The notes beneath the pieces were generated by a model. The model saw only the letters and a program-made list of their open reading frames with translations, was not told the origin of the DNA and searched no databases. Made by a program: the position numbers and the translations under genes. A stretch of DNA of 64,000 bases. It comes from Paenibacillus phyllosphaerae. Its GTDB lineage: Bacteria; Bacillota; Bacilli; Paenibacillales; Paenibacillaceae. Shown piece after piece: positions 18,249 through 27,212 of the stretch. Location of the stretch: contig NZ_JACHXK010000024.1 of assembly GCF_014192105.1 (NCBI RefSeq), forward strand, positions 21,541-85,540, read 5' to 3'. Each line of letters starts with the position of its first letter. Position 1 is the stretch's first letter.

Positions 18249-18377
18249 ATGAGCGGTTATGTAGGTGGATACGACGGAGCTTGTGGCGTAAAAGGATACG
18301 GTGGGTTCACTTCTGCTGGTCTGATCCTTGTTCTGTTCATCCTGTTGGTCATCGTTACCCGTTCCTGGTTTTTCTAA
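18249..18377 (+). CDS. YjcZ-type sporulation peptide
   Basis: The 42-residue peptide starts MSGYVGGYDG and ends with one hydrophobic helix (AGLILVLFILLVIVTRSWFF). The glycine/tyrosine-rich head plus single C-terminal membrane helix is the pattern of the YjcZ family of small sporulation peptides in Bacillales. A strong GAGGGGAGGG site precedes ATG 18249 and a terminator follows at 18402. The exact role in the spore is not known. Confidence 0.8.
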   Translation: MSGYVGGYDGACGVKGYGGFTSAGLILVLFILLVIVTRSWFF

Positions 18378-18401
18378 TATAACTTGGACTTAACTGACCG
18401 A

Positions 18402-18430
18402 AGACTCCCTTATTGTGAGGGAGTCTTTTT
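18402..18430 (+). terminator. terminator of the YjcZ-type gene
   Basis: The stem AGACTCCCT/AGGGAGTCT has a seven-base loop and is followed by a T-run. Confidence 0.85.
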
Positions 18431-18547
18431 CATTGTGTTTTGTCTGTTTCAGAATAAAGGTAAAAAATGGTATCCGTCGAATGAATACAGTCAGTCATTG
18501 TAATAGTGGATTACATAGAATCCAAAGATCAAGGAGGCTAGATCTAG

Positions 18548-19096
18548 ATGAAGATTGCCATCGTATATGGAGGAACAAGAGCGCACGGAAATACGGAGAT
18601 GTTGACCGAACAAGCGGTCAAAGACTTGCATGTGGACCGTATTTTTCTTAAAGAGTATCGCATTCAGCCGATTGAGGATCTGCGTCATACCGAAGAAGGG
18701 TTCCATGATATCGATGATGATTACAATTCGGTCATTGACCGCGTGCTAGAGGCGGATGTTCTCGTATTCGCGACACCGATTTATTGGTACGGGATGTCTG
18801 GATTCATGAAGAATTTCGTTGACCGATGGTCTCAAACGTTGCGAGATTCGAATCGTCCGCGTTTCCGCGAGCAAATGAAGGGCAAAACGGGGTATGTGAT
18901 TGCCGTCGGCGGCGATCAGCCATTGCTGAAAGGACTCCCGCTCGTGCTTCAATTCCAACATATCTTCGAATTCTTCGGCACTCAATATGGCGGTTATGTA
19001 TTAGGCGAGGGCAATCGCCCAGGAGCGATACTCGAGGATCGGGAAGCCATGCGTAAAGCGGAACTGCTGAATGCGGTATTGAAGGAGAGGGTTTAA
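18548..19096 (+). CDS. NAD(P)H-dependent FMN reductase, flavodoxin-like
   Basis: The 182-residue flavodoxin-fold protein has YGGTRAHGNTEML (residues ~7-19) as the FMN phosphate loop and FATPIYWYGMSGFMKNFVDR as the family's flavin/dimer segment. Members reduce flavins, quinones, azo compounds or metals with NAD(P)H in the cytoplasm. It precedes the two-component gene by 180 bases, so co-transcription is uncertain. The substrate is unknown. Confidence 0.88.
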   Translation: MKIAIVYGGTRAHGNTEMLTEQAVKDLHVDRIFLKEYRIQPIEDLRHTEEGFHDIDDDYNSVIDRVLEADVLVFATPIYWYGMSGFMKNFVDRWSQTLRDSNRPRFREQMKGKTGYVIAVGGDQPLLKGLPLVLQFQHIFEFFGTQYGGYVLGEGNRPGAILEDREAMRKAELLNAVLKERV

Positions 19097-19276
19097 ACAT
19101 AGTGACTAAGTGAACGGAGAACTTACGTGAAGGTGATCAGGAGCAGAGCTGCCGCGGCGGTTCTGCTTTTTGATTGTTCATCGGTGCAGGCAAGGGTGCG
19201 AATGGTAAATTATTCTATACTGACGGGGAGGGATATGATATGTTGGGAAAAAGATGGATACGCAGGAGGCGGTGAC

Positions 19277-19975
19277 ATGACTAAGCGAATCCTGCTCGTT
19301 GAGGATGACGTGGAAATCAGCCAGTTGATTACAAGCCATCTCACCTCGGAGAATTACGCCGTTCGCACGGCCTATGACGGCGAGGAGGCCGCGGCAAAGT
19401 TTCAACAGGAGCCGTTCGATCTGGTCTTGCTCGATTTGATGCTCCCGAAGGTAAGCGGCATGGAGGTGCTGAAGCGCATTCGGGCAACGAGCACGGTGCC
19501 CGTCCTGATTATCTCGGCCAAAGGCAGCGATCTCGATAAAGCGCTTGGCCTGGGCTTCGGTGCGGACGATTACATAAGCAAGCCGTTCTCAATGATCGAA
19601 TTGACGGCCCGCGTGCAAGCGGCGATTCGAAGGGCCACGCAGTATACGCAGCAAGAAAGCGCGCCAGTCGCCCCGCCTACGCTATCGTTCAGGGATCTCC
19701 TGCTCGATCTGCATACGTTCTCCGCGACCGTCCAAGGGAAGAGCGTACAGCTCACCGCCAAGGAATTTCACATATTGAAGCTATTCCTTACCCATCGCAA
19801 CCGGGTGTTCACCAAGGAACAGATCTATCAGCTCATCTGGGAAGACGATTATTATGGGAACGAGAACGTTATTAACGTGCATATCCGGCGGCTCCGCGAG
19901 AAAATCGAAGAGGATCCGTCCGCCCCGCAATACATTCGGACGATATGGGGCATCGGTTACAAGATGGGTGAGTAG
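19277..19975 (+). CDS. OmpR-family response regulator
   Basis: The 232-residue protein has an N-terminal receiver domain with Asp9/Asp10/Asp11 pocket acids, phospho-acceptor Asp53 in LLDLMLPKVSG and a conserved lysine in ISAK. A winged-helix DNA-binding domain ends IRTIWGIGYKMG. ATG 19277 lies seven bases after AGGAGG; the frame continues further upstream without support. It is paired with the next-door kinase and a downstream ABC exporter, the arrangement of antimicrobial-peptide-responsive systems. Confidence 0.93.
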   Translation: MTKRILLVEDDVEISQLITSHLTSENYAVRTAYDGEEAAAKFQQEPFDLVLLDLMLPKVSGMEVLKRIRATSTVPVLIISAKGSDLDKALGLGFGADDYISKPFSMIELTARVQAAIRRATQYTQQESAPVAPPTLSFRDLLLDLHTFSATVQGKSVQLTAKEFHILKLFLTHRNRVFTKEQIYQLIWEDDYYGNENVINVHIRRLREKIEEDPSAPQYIRTIWGIGYKMGE

Positions 19976-19978
19976 CGC

Positions 19979-20914
19979 ATGGTCATTCTGCTAACGATCG
20001 TTATTGTCATTATGGCCGCAATCATTAGCTGGCAGTTCTATGCCCGCAGTAGAATGAATCGCGATCTTCATGAGATCTCGAACAAGATCGCGGACATCAT
20101 CGCACATGAAACGGCGGAGAAGGTGCTGGTTCCAACCGGCCAGGAGACAATCCGTCAGCTCCTCATTCAAGTGAATCGGCTGCTGGATTATAACCAGAAG
20201 GTTATCGCGGATTATGCCCGGGCCAAGAGCAGCCAGCGGAAAATGATCTCCAACATGTCCCATGACCTGAAGACGCCGCTTACCGTCATTCTAGGCTATA
20301 CGGAGAAATTGAATCAGGGGCGAGGGTTGACCGAGCAAGAGGAGAAGCAGATCACCGAGCGGCTGAACGATAAAGTAAACAAGCTGATCGCCTTGCTCAA
20401 TCAATTCTTTGACCTCGTCAAGCTCGAGTCGGACGATTATGAAATCCCGCTGCATAAAATTTCGCTAAGCGAGGTCTGCCGGCAAAGCGTGCTGGAGTAT
20501 TACGATCTGCTGCTCGCGCACAATCTCCGAGTAGAGCTGGAGATTCCGGAGCGTCCCTTCTATATCCTCGGTAACGAGCAAGCCATGCACCGCGTCTTAA
20601 GCAATCTGATCTCCAATGCCATTCGCTATGGCCGTGACGGAGGCGTTGTGGGAGTCACCGTGCGGGAGGAAGGCGAGTATGTCGCCGTCGACGTATGGGA
20701 TCGCGGACGCGGGATTGCCGAGCTGCATCAGGAACGCGTATTCGAGCGGCTCTATACGTTAGATGACGCCCGCAATCCGCAATTTCAGGGCAGCGGCCTT
20801 GGCTTAAGCATCTCCAAACGGTTGACGGAGGAGATGAAAGGAACGATCCGCTTGAGCAGCGTACCGTTCCAGCGCACGGTTTTTACCTGCCTGTTCAGGC
20901 CTTTAACTTACTAA
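19979..20914 (+). CDS. sensor histidine kinase
   Basis: The 311-residue kinase has a single N-terminal membrane helix and almost no extracellular loop. The H-box SHDLKTPLTVILGYTEKL (His95) is followed by an N-box (NLISNAIRYG) and G-boxes (DRGRGI, GSGLGLSI). With so little outside the membrane, it probably senses through the membrane or through the ABC transporter it accompanies. It starts three bases after the response-regulator stop. Confidence 0.93.
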   Translation: MVILLTIVIVIMAAIISWQFYARSRMNRDLHEISNKIADIIAHETAEKVLVPTGQETIRQLLIQVNRLLDYNQKVIADYARAKSSQRKMISNMSHDLKTPLTVILGYTEKLNQGRGLTEQEEKQITERLNDKVNKLIALLNQFFDLVKLESDDYEIPLHKISLSEVCRQSVLEYYDLLLAHNLRVELEIPERPFYILGNEQAMHRVLSNLISNAIRYGRDGGVVGVTVREEGEYVAVDVWDRGRGIAELHQERVFERLYTLDDARNPQFQGSGLGLSISKRLTEEMKGTIRLSSVPFQRTVFTCLFRPLTY

Positions 20915-20926
20915 GTTGCTTCCGGA

Positions 20927-20956
20927 GATGTTCAGCTGCTGCCGAACATCTTTTTT
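20927..20956 (+). terminator. terminator after the two-component pair
   Basis: The stem GATGTTC/GAACATC is followed by TTTTTT. It separates the regulatory genes from the transporter promoter. Confidence 0.8.
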
Positions 20957-21000
20957 GTTGCGAGGCATGAAGCGACTGCGCGGCTGGCTGGCCATTTCTT

Positions 21001-21052
21001 AAGAAACATGTAAGGAAAGGGAAAGAAAAAACTCGATTCTCCGATCTATGAT
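21001..21052 (+). promoter_or_regulatory. candidate regulated promoter of the ABC exporter
   Basis: A TATGAT -10 box (21047-21052) has no good -35 box. Upstream is a purine-rich run with repeated AAGAAA/AAGGAAA/GAAAGAAA words (21001-21030), which could be direct-repeat sites for the OmpR-type regulator. The placement suggests activator-dependent transcription. This is inference. Confidence 0.4.
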
Positions 21053-21108
21053 AGAAGTATCAAGAAACAAGCGAAACTTGAAAGTCGCGAAGGAGGCTGA
21101 AGCACCAC

Positions 21109-22029
21109 ATGCATGCGGTCATTCAGACACACAAGCTGGCGAAAGCCGTCAAGGGAAGAACGATTGTATCGGATGTCGATCTAACCGTCAAACAAGGCGA
21201 GATCTACGGCTTGCTTGGACCGAACGGAGCCGGCAAAACAACGGTAATGAAGATGCTCACCGGACTCATCATTCCGACCTCCGGCGAGATCATGTTGTTC
21301 GGCAAGAAGCTGAACGAAAGCGCCAAAGAAGGGCTGAAGCGCGTGGGGAGCATTATCGAATACCCGATCTTCTTCGAACATCTGACGGCTATGGAGAACC
21401 TGCAGCTTCATTGCGAATATTTGGGCTTCTATGACAAGAGGGCGATCCGTCAAGCGCTGGATTTGGTTCAGCTGAAGGACATCGAAGACAAGAAGGTGAA
21501 GCATTTCTCGCTCGGCATGAAGCAGCGCCTGGGGATTGCGCGAGCCGCGATCACGAAGCCGGAGCTAATAGTGCTGGATGAACCGACCAACGGCCTTGAT
21601 CCGATCGGAATCAAGGACATGCGGGACCTGATTCGAACGCTCAACAAGGAGTACGGCATTACGTTCCTGCTGTCGAGCCATATATTAGGGGAGATCGAGC
21701 AGGTAGCGGATCGCATCGGCGTCATTCGGAACGGTCAACTGGTCGATGAGGTCACCTTGTCGGACATCCGGCAGCAGCGGACCGACTATATCGAGCTCGT
21801 CACCTCGAACGTGCAGCGAACCGCGTTTTTGCTCGAGCATGAGCTTCATATGGCGAATATCAAAATCGTCCAGGAGAACAAGATCCGAATCTATGACGAA
21901 GGCGTATCGGTCGGCCAGATCAGCAAGTTGCTCGTCTCGCAGGATATCGATATCGAGGAGATCCAGAAGCATACCAGCACACTGGAGGATTACTTTTATC
22001 ATCAAATCCAAGGAGGGGATCTGGCATGA
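21109..22029 (+). CDS. ABC transporter ATPase, BcrA/lantibiotic-exporter type
   Basis: This 306-residue ATPase has Walker A GPNGAGKTT (37-45), signature SLGMKQR and Walker B LIVLDEPTNGLDP. The C-terminal ~90-residue extension (after about residue 215) is characteristic of BcrA-like ATPases that drive export of, or immunity to, peptide antibiotics. It overlaps the permease start by four bases. The two-component pair just upstream fits an inducible resistance module. Confidence 0.9.
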   Translation: MHAVIQTHKLAKAVKGRTIVSDVDLTVKQGEIYGLLGPNGAGKTTVMKMLTGLIIPTSGEIMLFGKKLNESAKEGLKRVGSIIEYPIFFEHLTAMENLQLHCEYLGFYDKRAIRQALDLVQLKDIEDKKVKHFSLGMKQRLGIARAAITKPELIVLDEPTNGLDPIGIKDMRDLIRTLNKEYGITFLLSSHILGEIEQVADRIGVIRNGQLVDEVTLSDIRQQRTDYIELVTSNVQRTAFLLEHELHMANIKIVQENKIRIYDEGVSVGQISKLLVSQDIDIEEIQKHTSTLEDYFYHQIQGGDLA

Positions 22030-22724
22030 TCAAGCTGATCGAGCTGGAATGGAGGAAGCTGGAGCGCAAGAAGGTCATGGGGGAGGTCGTTATCTATCTG
22101 GCGATCCTCATGTTCTTGCCGGTATTCCTCCTGAAAGTGGCATTTGCCGATATGCCGGAGGTTCCGTTCGGCAACAGCTATGCCGAAGCGATGGGGCTGA
22201 TGCTGCCGATTCAATTGGGATTCATTCTGTTCGGCGCTTCGCTGATCAATCATGTCTTCATCGAGGAGTATAAAAATAAAACGATGGCGCTGTCGTTCGG
22301 CTATCCGCTCAGCCGGCAAAGACTCGTGATGGCGAAAACGCTGTTCATCGCATTGGCCGTCTTCGCCTGTACGCTCGTATCGTTCGTGCTCGCCGGGATA
22401 ACGACCTATCTCTTCGACCTGGCGATCGATGTCATTGAAGGGACGCCGACGGCTGCCGACCTGATGACGTATGCGGTACGAATGGTTCTGCACGCAGTCG
22501 TGGTCGCGCTCGCCTCCTTGGTCCCGCTATTCTGGTTCGCGATCTGGAAGCGGGCAGTGATTCGAACGGTCATTTGCGCGATCTTCCTCATGCAGCTCCC
22601 TAATTTCCTCGGATTGCTGCGTATTACGCTGAATCCGGATTTGCTCTATGCCATCTTCAGCTTACTCGGCGTAATCAGCGTCTACCTATCGGTGAAACTG
22701 GTGAATCGGTTGGGGGATTTATAA
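22026..22724 (+). CDS. ABC-2-type permease, BcrB-like
   Basis: The 232-residue protein has about six membrane helices, including SLINHVFIEEYKNKTMALSFGYPLSRQRL, a segment typical of bacitracin/lantibiotic-type permeases. It pairs with the ATPase whose stop it overlaps. It should act in the cytoplasmic membrane to remove a peptide antibiotic or another amphipathic compound; the ligand is not evident. Confidence 0.85.
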   Translation: MIKLIELEWRKLERKKVMGEVVIYLAILMFLPVFLLKVAFADMPEVPFGNSYAEAMGLMLPIQLGFILFGASLINHVFIEEYKNKTMALSFGYPLSRQRLVMAKTLFIALAVFACTLVSFVLAGITTYLFDLAIDVIEGTPTAADLMTYAVRMVLHAVVVALASLVPLFWFAIWKRAVIRTVICAIFLMQLPNFLGLLRITLNPDLLYAIFSLLGVISVYLSVKLVNRLGDL

Positions 22725-22730
22725 AACGTC

Positions 22731-23354
22731 ATGGGGTCCATCATTCCGGAACGTCATCCAGATATTCCGGTTTTCGATGGATTAAAGCCATTCCGTAATG
22801 ACTATCGAGTAGATGGCGATCGTTGGCGGGAAATCTATGACTTCTACCTGGAAGAGCTACCCAAACAGGGGTGGACAGCAGACTATGAGCAAGCGTTCGG
22901 CGATCATGAGGCGGGATCAATCAATGAACCGGGAGGTTTCATGTCTCGTTGGCGCAAAGATGGATTCGACCGGGAGTTATGGATCTGGGCTTCCTATAAC
23001 ACACTAGAGGATCGAACGGAGGTCACTTACGACAAACACCCGATCAATACGGCTTCCACTTGGATTCAGGAGGCTCCTTCCCAAGTCTGCGTTTCCTACG
23101 CTACGGATTTAGAGGACTGTAACCCGATTACGGAACAAAGCCGCATAGCTGTTCTTGTCTCTCTCATTAATAGCGCCATTGATTGGGAAGAGGCTAAAGA
23201 GCCTCGTGCACATACAAGCATCATCGAGCTTGGCAAGCTAGAGGTTAAGATACTGTATGAGGGCGATCAAGAAATCTACCTGGTATCGAACAATGGCACC
23301 AAGCTGATGAAGCCGGAGCACGAACTCTTCGAAGCGGCCGGAATTGTAAGATAG
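22731..23354 (+). CDS. hypothetical protein
   Basis: The 207-residue soluble protein begins six bases after the permease stop, with no recognisable ribosome site. The first ~100 residues contain FYLEELPKQGWTADYEQ, a pattern found in small beta-rich domains of Bacillota lipoproteins. Here no signal peptide is present, so it may be an N-terminally shortened copy translated by coupling to the permease. I cannot assign a function. Confidence 0.55.
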   Translation: MGSIIPERHPDIPVFDGLKPFRNDYRVDGDRWREIYDFYLEELPKQGWTADYEQAFGDHEAGSINEPGGFMSRWRKDGFDRELWIWASYNTLEDRTEVTYDKHPINTASTWIQEAPSQVCVSYATDLEDCNPITEQSRIAVLVSLINSAIDWEEAKEPRAHTSIIELGKLEVKILYEGDQEIYLVSNNGTKLMKPEHELFEAAGIVR

Positions 23355-23440
23355 AGATAGTTCCCCGAACAACAGCGGTTGGAAGAATATTCGAATGCGT
23401 AGTGGATTGGTAACTGTCACCACACCTTTTCAAAGAAAAA

Positions 23441-23483
23441 GAGGCGTCCCGACCGTCATCTATGATGACATTTGGGACGCCTC
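23441..23483. terminator. bidirectional terminator
   Basis: GAGGCGTCCC and GGGACGCCTC form a ten-base-pair stem with T-rich flanks on both strands. It lies between the hypothetical gene and the convergent permease operon. Confidence 0.85.
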
Positions 23484-23522
23484 TTTCCATGTGGTCACGT
23501 TATTTAAGGTACCGATCAAAGA

Positions 23523-24353
23523 TCAGCCTTTCACCGCTCCGGCAACGACGCCTTTCACGATATACTTCTGCAGCAGGATGAAGACGATGATCGAAGGCAG
23601 GACGGCCATGACCATCGCGGTCATCGCATATTGCCAATCCGACGTATATTGGCCGACGAACGTATACGCAGCCAGCGTCAGCGTCTTCGTCGAAGGCGAA
23701 CCGTTCACCATCAGGAGCGGCAGCAGGAAGTCGTTCCAGATCCACATGACGTCGATGATAATAATCGTCGTCGTCACGGACTTCAGCAGCGGGAAGATGA
23801 CAGTGAAGAACAGGCGGAAGCCGGAGGCGCCGTCGATCTTGGCGCTCTCGTCGATTTCCAGCGGAATGCCTTTGACGAACCCATGATAGATGAAGACGGC
23901 CAGCGGGGCGCCGAAGCCCCAGTACAAGATGCCGAGCCCCCAGGTGCTCTCGGACAGATGCAGATCCTTCGCCAGTTGCAGCACGGTGAGCATGATGGAT
24001 TGGAACGGGATGAGCATCGGCATGATGAGCAGCATGTAGATGAAGGAGCTCGCTCGCGTCTTCGTCCGACCGAGCTTGTACGCGGCGATGGACGAGACCA
24101 GGACGATTCCGGCCAGGCCGAGCACCGTAATGATCGCGTTATTCAAGAACAGACGGGGATAATCGATGAAATCCCACACGTACGAATAGTTGGTGAACGA
24201 CAGCTTCGACGGCAGCGCGATAACGTCGGTCATGACCTCCTGGAAGCTTTTGAACGAGTTGAAGATGGTCAGCAAGAGCGGGTAGACAAAGACGACCGAC
24301 AGGAGGACCATGAAGACTTCGAGTACTAGACGACCAGCTTTATTCGGCTTCAT
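23523..24353 (-). CDS. carbohydrate ABC transporter permease (MalG-like)
   Basis: The 276-residue protein has six membrane helices. The ATPase-docking loop IPLEIDESAKIDGASGFRLF is in the usual place, and the C-terminus is KGVVAGAVKG, typical of MalG-type sugar permeases. Its start codon shares a base with the stop of the partner permease upstream. The binding protein of this system is probably the one at 28966. Confidence 0.92.
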   Translation of the reverse strand: MKPNKAGRLVLEVFMVLLSVVFVYPLLLTIFNSFKSFQEVMTDVIALPSKLSFTNYSYVWDFIDYPRLFLNNAIITVLGLAGIVLVSSIAAYKLGRTKTRASSFIYMLLIMPMLIPFQSIMLTVLQLAKDLHLSESTWGLGILYWGFGAPLAVFIYHGFVKGIPLEIDESAKIDGASGFRLFFTVIFPLLKSVTTTIIIIDVMWIWNDFLLPLLMVNGSPSTKTLTLAAYTFVGQYTSDWQYAMTAMVMAVLPSIIVFILLQKYIVKGVVAGAVKG

Positions 24354-25240
24354 TATGCCTCAACCTCCCTGCGTTTGAAAATCGTAAGCTGTACGATGGT
24401 GATCAGCAGCACCGCTACGAACAGGATGAGCGCTTTGGCCGTACCGTAGCCGTATAGGTTATTCTGGAACGTGTCGCGGTAGATGTCATAGGCGACGCTG
24501 TACGTTGTGCCGCCCGGACCTCCGCCGGTGAGCGACAGGATGACGTCGAACACCTTGATGGAGTTCGTGAGCGCCATGAACACCGAGATCGTAATCGACG
24601 GCGCGAGCAGCGGCAGCGTGATGCTGAAGAACCGGCGGAACGGACCGGCTCCGTCCATGACGGCGGCTTCCTTCAGATCCTCCGGCACCGACTGCAAGCC
24701 GGCAATGTAGATGACCATGTAGAAGCCGACCGATTGCCAGATCGAGACCCCAAGCACCGAGACGAAGGCAAGCCCGGGCTCGCCGAGCCAGCTAAGGCCG
24801 AAGACGCTCCAGCCGGTGCTGGCGCCGAGCGATTCGAAGCCTTGCATGAAGATGAATTTCCAGATGAAACCGACGATGACCAAGCTCAAGATGTAAGGCG
24901 TGAAGAAGGCGGCCCTCAGCCAGGCGGTCGACTTCAGCTTCATATCAAGCACGAGCGCAAGCAGAATCGCGAGCACATTCACGAGAATGATATACAGCAC
25001 CGCGTACTTGAGCGTGAACCAGGCCGAGGCGGCGAAGTTCGCGTCATGGAGGAAAATTTGCTTGAAGTTGTCGAGCCCCACGAATGTCGGATGTTTGGAT
25101 ATTCCGTTCCACTTGGTGAGCGAATAACGGATCGTCATGACGAACGGGATGTAGAAAGCAACGGCTACACAAAGGAGCACCGGAAGGGTGAAGAAGCCGA
25201 ATTCGAACTTATCGCCCCATTTTCTACCTAATCTGCGCAT
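24353..25240 (-). CDS. carbohydrate ABC transporter permease (MalF-like)
   Basis: This is a permease of 295 residues with six helices and the EAA loop VPEDLKEAAVMDGAGPFRRF. ATG 25240 is preceded by AGAGGTG; an in-frame ATG at 25270 has no such site. It is the first gene of a two-gene minus-strand unit, divergent from the YesM-type kinase. The promoter contains the TTTTTACCC element also found in front of the binding-protein gene. Confidence 0.92.
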   Translation of the reverse strand: MRRLGRKWGDKFEFGFFTLPVLLCVAVAFYIPFVMTIRYSLTKWNGISKHPTFVGLDNFKQIFLHDANFAASAWFTLKYAVLYIILVNVLAILLALVLDMKLKSTAWLRAAFFTPYILSLVIVGFIWKFIFMQGFESLGASTGWSVFGLSWLGEPGLAFVSVLGVSIWQSVGFYMVIYIAGLQSVPEDLKEAAVMDGAGPFRRFFSITLPLLAPSITISVFMALTNSIKVFDVILSLTGGGPGGTTYSVAYDIYRDTFQNNLYGYGTAKALILFVAVLLITIVQLTIFKRREVEA

Positions 25241-25293
25241 TGAGCACCTCTTTGTATTATGACTTTGCAACGGGATGGTTTTCGATATAATGG

Positions 25294-25354
25294 ATTATAA
25301 ATTGTCGGGCCGCTTGCCCAGAATGGACGAATGAGGACAGTTAAGGGTAAAAAG
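25294..25354 (-). promoter_or_regulatory. promoter of the permease pair with TTTTTACCC element
   Basis: On the minus strand TTTTTACCCTTAAC (25353-25340) lies 54 bases before a TATAAT -10 box (25299-25294), and no -35 box is evident. The same 14-base word precedes the binding-protein gene at about the same distance. On the plus strand this block is flanked by ACAGTT/AACTGT arms. Confidence 0.6.
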
Positions 25355-25393
25355 GTGAACTGTGCACAAGGGAGAAAAGGAGGCCGTTAGCAT

Positions 25394-27208
25394 ATGATCA
25401 TGGCACGCATCCGAAAAGGCTTCGCGGCCATTGCCGACCGGGCGACGCGCAGGTTGGTCAATAAGCTGATTCTGCTGTTCACGACGATCATCGTGCTCGT
25501 CGTCGGATCGCTGACGATTATCTCGTATCAGATGACGCAGCGGGAATCCGTCGAGAGCAGCATCAAGAGCACGACGAACAATCTGTATCTCGTGAACAAA
25601 AATATCGAAGGCTACCTGGCCGGGATCGAAGTGCTGTCCCAGCCGCAGCTGCGCTATGACGAAATCATGCATGCGATCAAGAATGAAGCCGAGGACTACG
25701 CTTCTCGCCAGTATCTCGAGAATTATCTCCGCGATCTGTTCTTCTCGCGCAGCGATCTGGAAGCCATCTACTTCTATCTCGTGAATGAGGACAGGTATTA
25801 TACGATCTATCGCGAAGCGTACACGATCTCAAGCCGAACGGGAACGGACGCGGAGATTACGGGGCTGAACTGGTACAAGCAGATGATGCAGAGCAAGCAG
25901 AACCGAGCGTACCAGTCGTTCCTGACAGCCGGCGAGGAAACCGGGTATGCGGTGAACACCGAGCATGTATCCATGGCATTCCATAAGGTGCTGCGTTCCA
26001 TTGCGACCCGGGAGCCGCAAGCCGTGCTGTCCTTTTATTTCAACCCGAAGTCGATGGAGGCGATGATGAAGGACGTGCCGCTAACCGAAGGCGAGCATGT
26101 GCTGCTGCTGGATCCGTCACATAAGTTGTTTTACGCGGATGATCTACCGTTCTACGCCGATGCGGCCGATGCAGAGTTAACGACGCAGCTGACGAGCAAC
26201 GTGGAGGCGCAATTCAACTGGGACATGGAGGATGAGCGGTATATGGTCGTCCATAATGCCGGTCAGGTGGAAGGCTGGTCGCTCGTGAAGCCGATCCCGT
26301 ACCGCGAAATCTATGAAGCGGCGACGAAGACGCGGAACGTGAGTTACCTGATCGGCGTGCTGTTCCTCGTCATTGCCGTAATCCTAGTCGCGCTTACCGC
26401 CAATGCGATCACGATGCCGCTGGGCCGGCTATCGGTCCAGATGCGCAGGTTCAGCGAAGGAACTTTCGATGCCGCCGCCCCGGTCAAAGGGCGCGACGAG
26501 ATCGCTTATTTGACGAGAAGGTTCAATCACATGGTGGTACGGACGAACGAGCTCATCAACGAGCGGTACAAGATGAAGCTGGTCGAGAAGAATGCGATGC
26601 TCAAAGCGCTGGAGGCGGAGATTAACCCGCATTTTCTGTACAATGCGCTGCAGGCGATCTCGACCAAAGCGTTGAAGGCGGGAACGGACGACGTCGCGGA
26701 CATGGTGGATGCGCTGGCCTTGACGCTGCGCTATTGCATCAGCGGCAAAGATATCGTCCAAGCCCACGAGGAGCTGCAGCATATCGAGCGATATCTGGCG
26801 CTGCAAAAGGCGCGGTTCGGCAGCCGGCTGCATGTGGTTACCGAGTGGGACGGCATGCTGCATGACCTGCGGATTCCGAAGCTGTCGCTGCAGACGCTGG
26901 TGGAGAACGCGATTAAGCATGGCGTCGAGCGGGTGTCTAGCCCCGTAACCGTGCTGATTCAAGCGCGGGCGGAAGATGAGCAGGCGGTCATCGTCGTGGA
27001 GGATGACGGTCCTGGCCTTACCCCGGCAAGGCTAGCGGAAGTGCAGCGCCAATTGGCAGCCGGATGGGACGAACGGGAGACCGACAGCATCGGACTGCAT
27101 AATTTGCACACGCGTCTGAAGCTGCTATATGGGGACACGGCCAATTTGACGATTGAAGCCAAGGAACGCGGAGCGCGATTGACGATGACTTTGCCGCGAG
27201 GAGGATGA
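25394..27208 (+). CDS. YesM-type sensor histidine kinase
   Basis: The 604-residue kinase has a membrane helix near residues 25-48, a large extracellular sensor region (~50-310), a second helix (~315-335), a HAMP domain and the His_kinase domain with phospho-acceptor His413 in INPHFLYNALQ. An ATPase domain follows with NAIKHG and DDGPGL. YesM kinases detect sugar or its binding protein outside the cell and signal to a YesN-type regulator, here encoded four bases downstream. It is divergent from the permease genes. Confidence 0.94.
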   Translation: MIMARIRKGFAAIADRATRRLVNKLILLFTTIIVLVVGSLTIISYQMTQRESVESSIKSTTNNLYLVNKNIEGYLAGIEVLSQPQLRYDEIMHAIKNEAEDYASRQYLENYLRDLFFSRSDLEAIYFYLVNEDRYYTIYREAYTISSRTGTDAEITGLNWYKQMMQSKQNRAYQSFLTAGEETGYAVNTEHVSMAFHKVLRSIATREPQAVLSFYFNPKSMEAMMKDVPLTEGEHVLLLDPSHKLFYADDLPFYADAADAELTTQLTSNVEAQFNWDMEDERYMVVHNAGQVEGWSLVKPIPYREIYEAATKTRNVSYLIGVLFLVIAVILVALTANAITMPLGRLSVQMRRFSEGTFDAAAPVKGRDEIAYLTRRFNHMVVRTNELINERYKMKLVEKNAMLKALEAEINPHFLYNALQAISTKALKAGTDDVADMVDALALTLRYCISGKDIVQAHEELQHIERYLALQKARFGSRLHVVTEWDGMLHDLRIPKLSLQTLVENAIKHGVERVSSPVTVLIQARAEDEQAVIVVEDDGPGLTPARLAEVQRQLAAGWDERETDSIGLHNLHTRLKLLYGDTANLTIEAKERGARLTMTLPRGG

Positions 27209-27212
27209 CAGC

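Noticed and set aside
19127..19276. Longer N-terminus of the OmpR-type regulator
   Set aside because: Receiver domains begin within a few residues of MTKRILLVEDD, and AGGAGG is correctly placed for ATG 19277.
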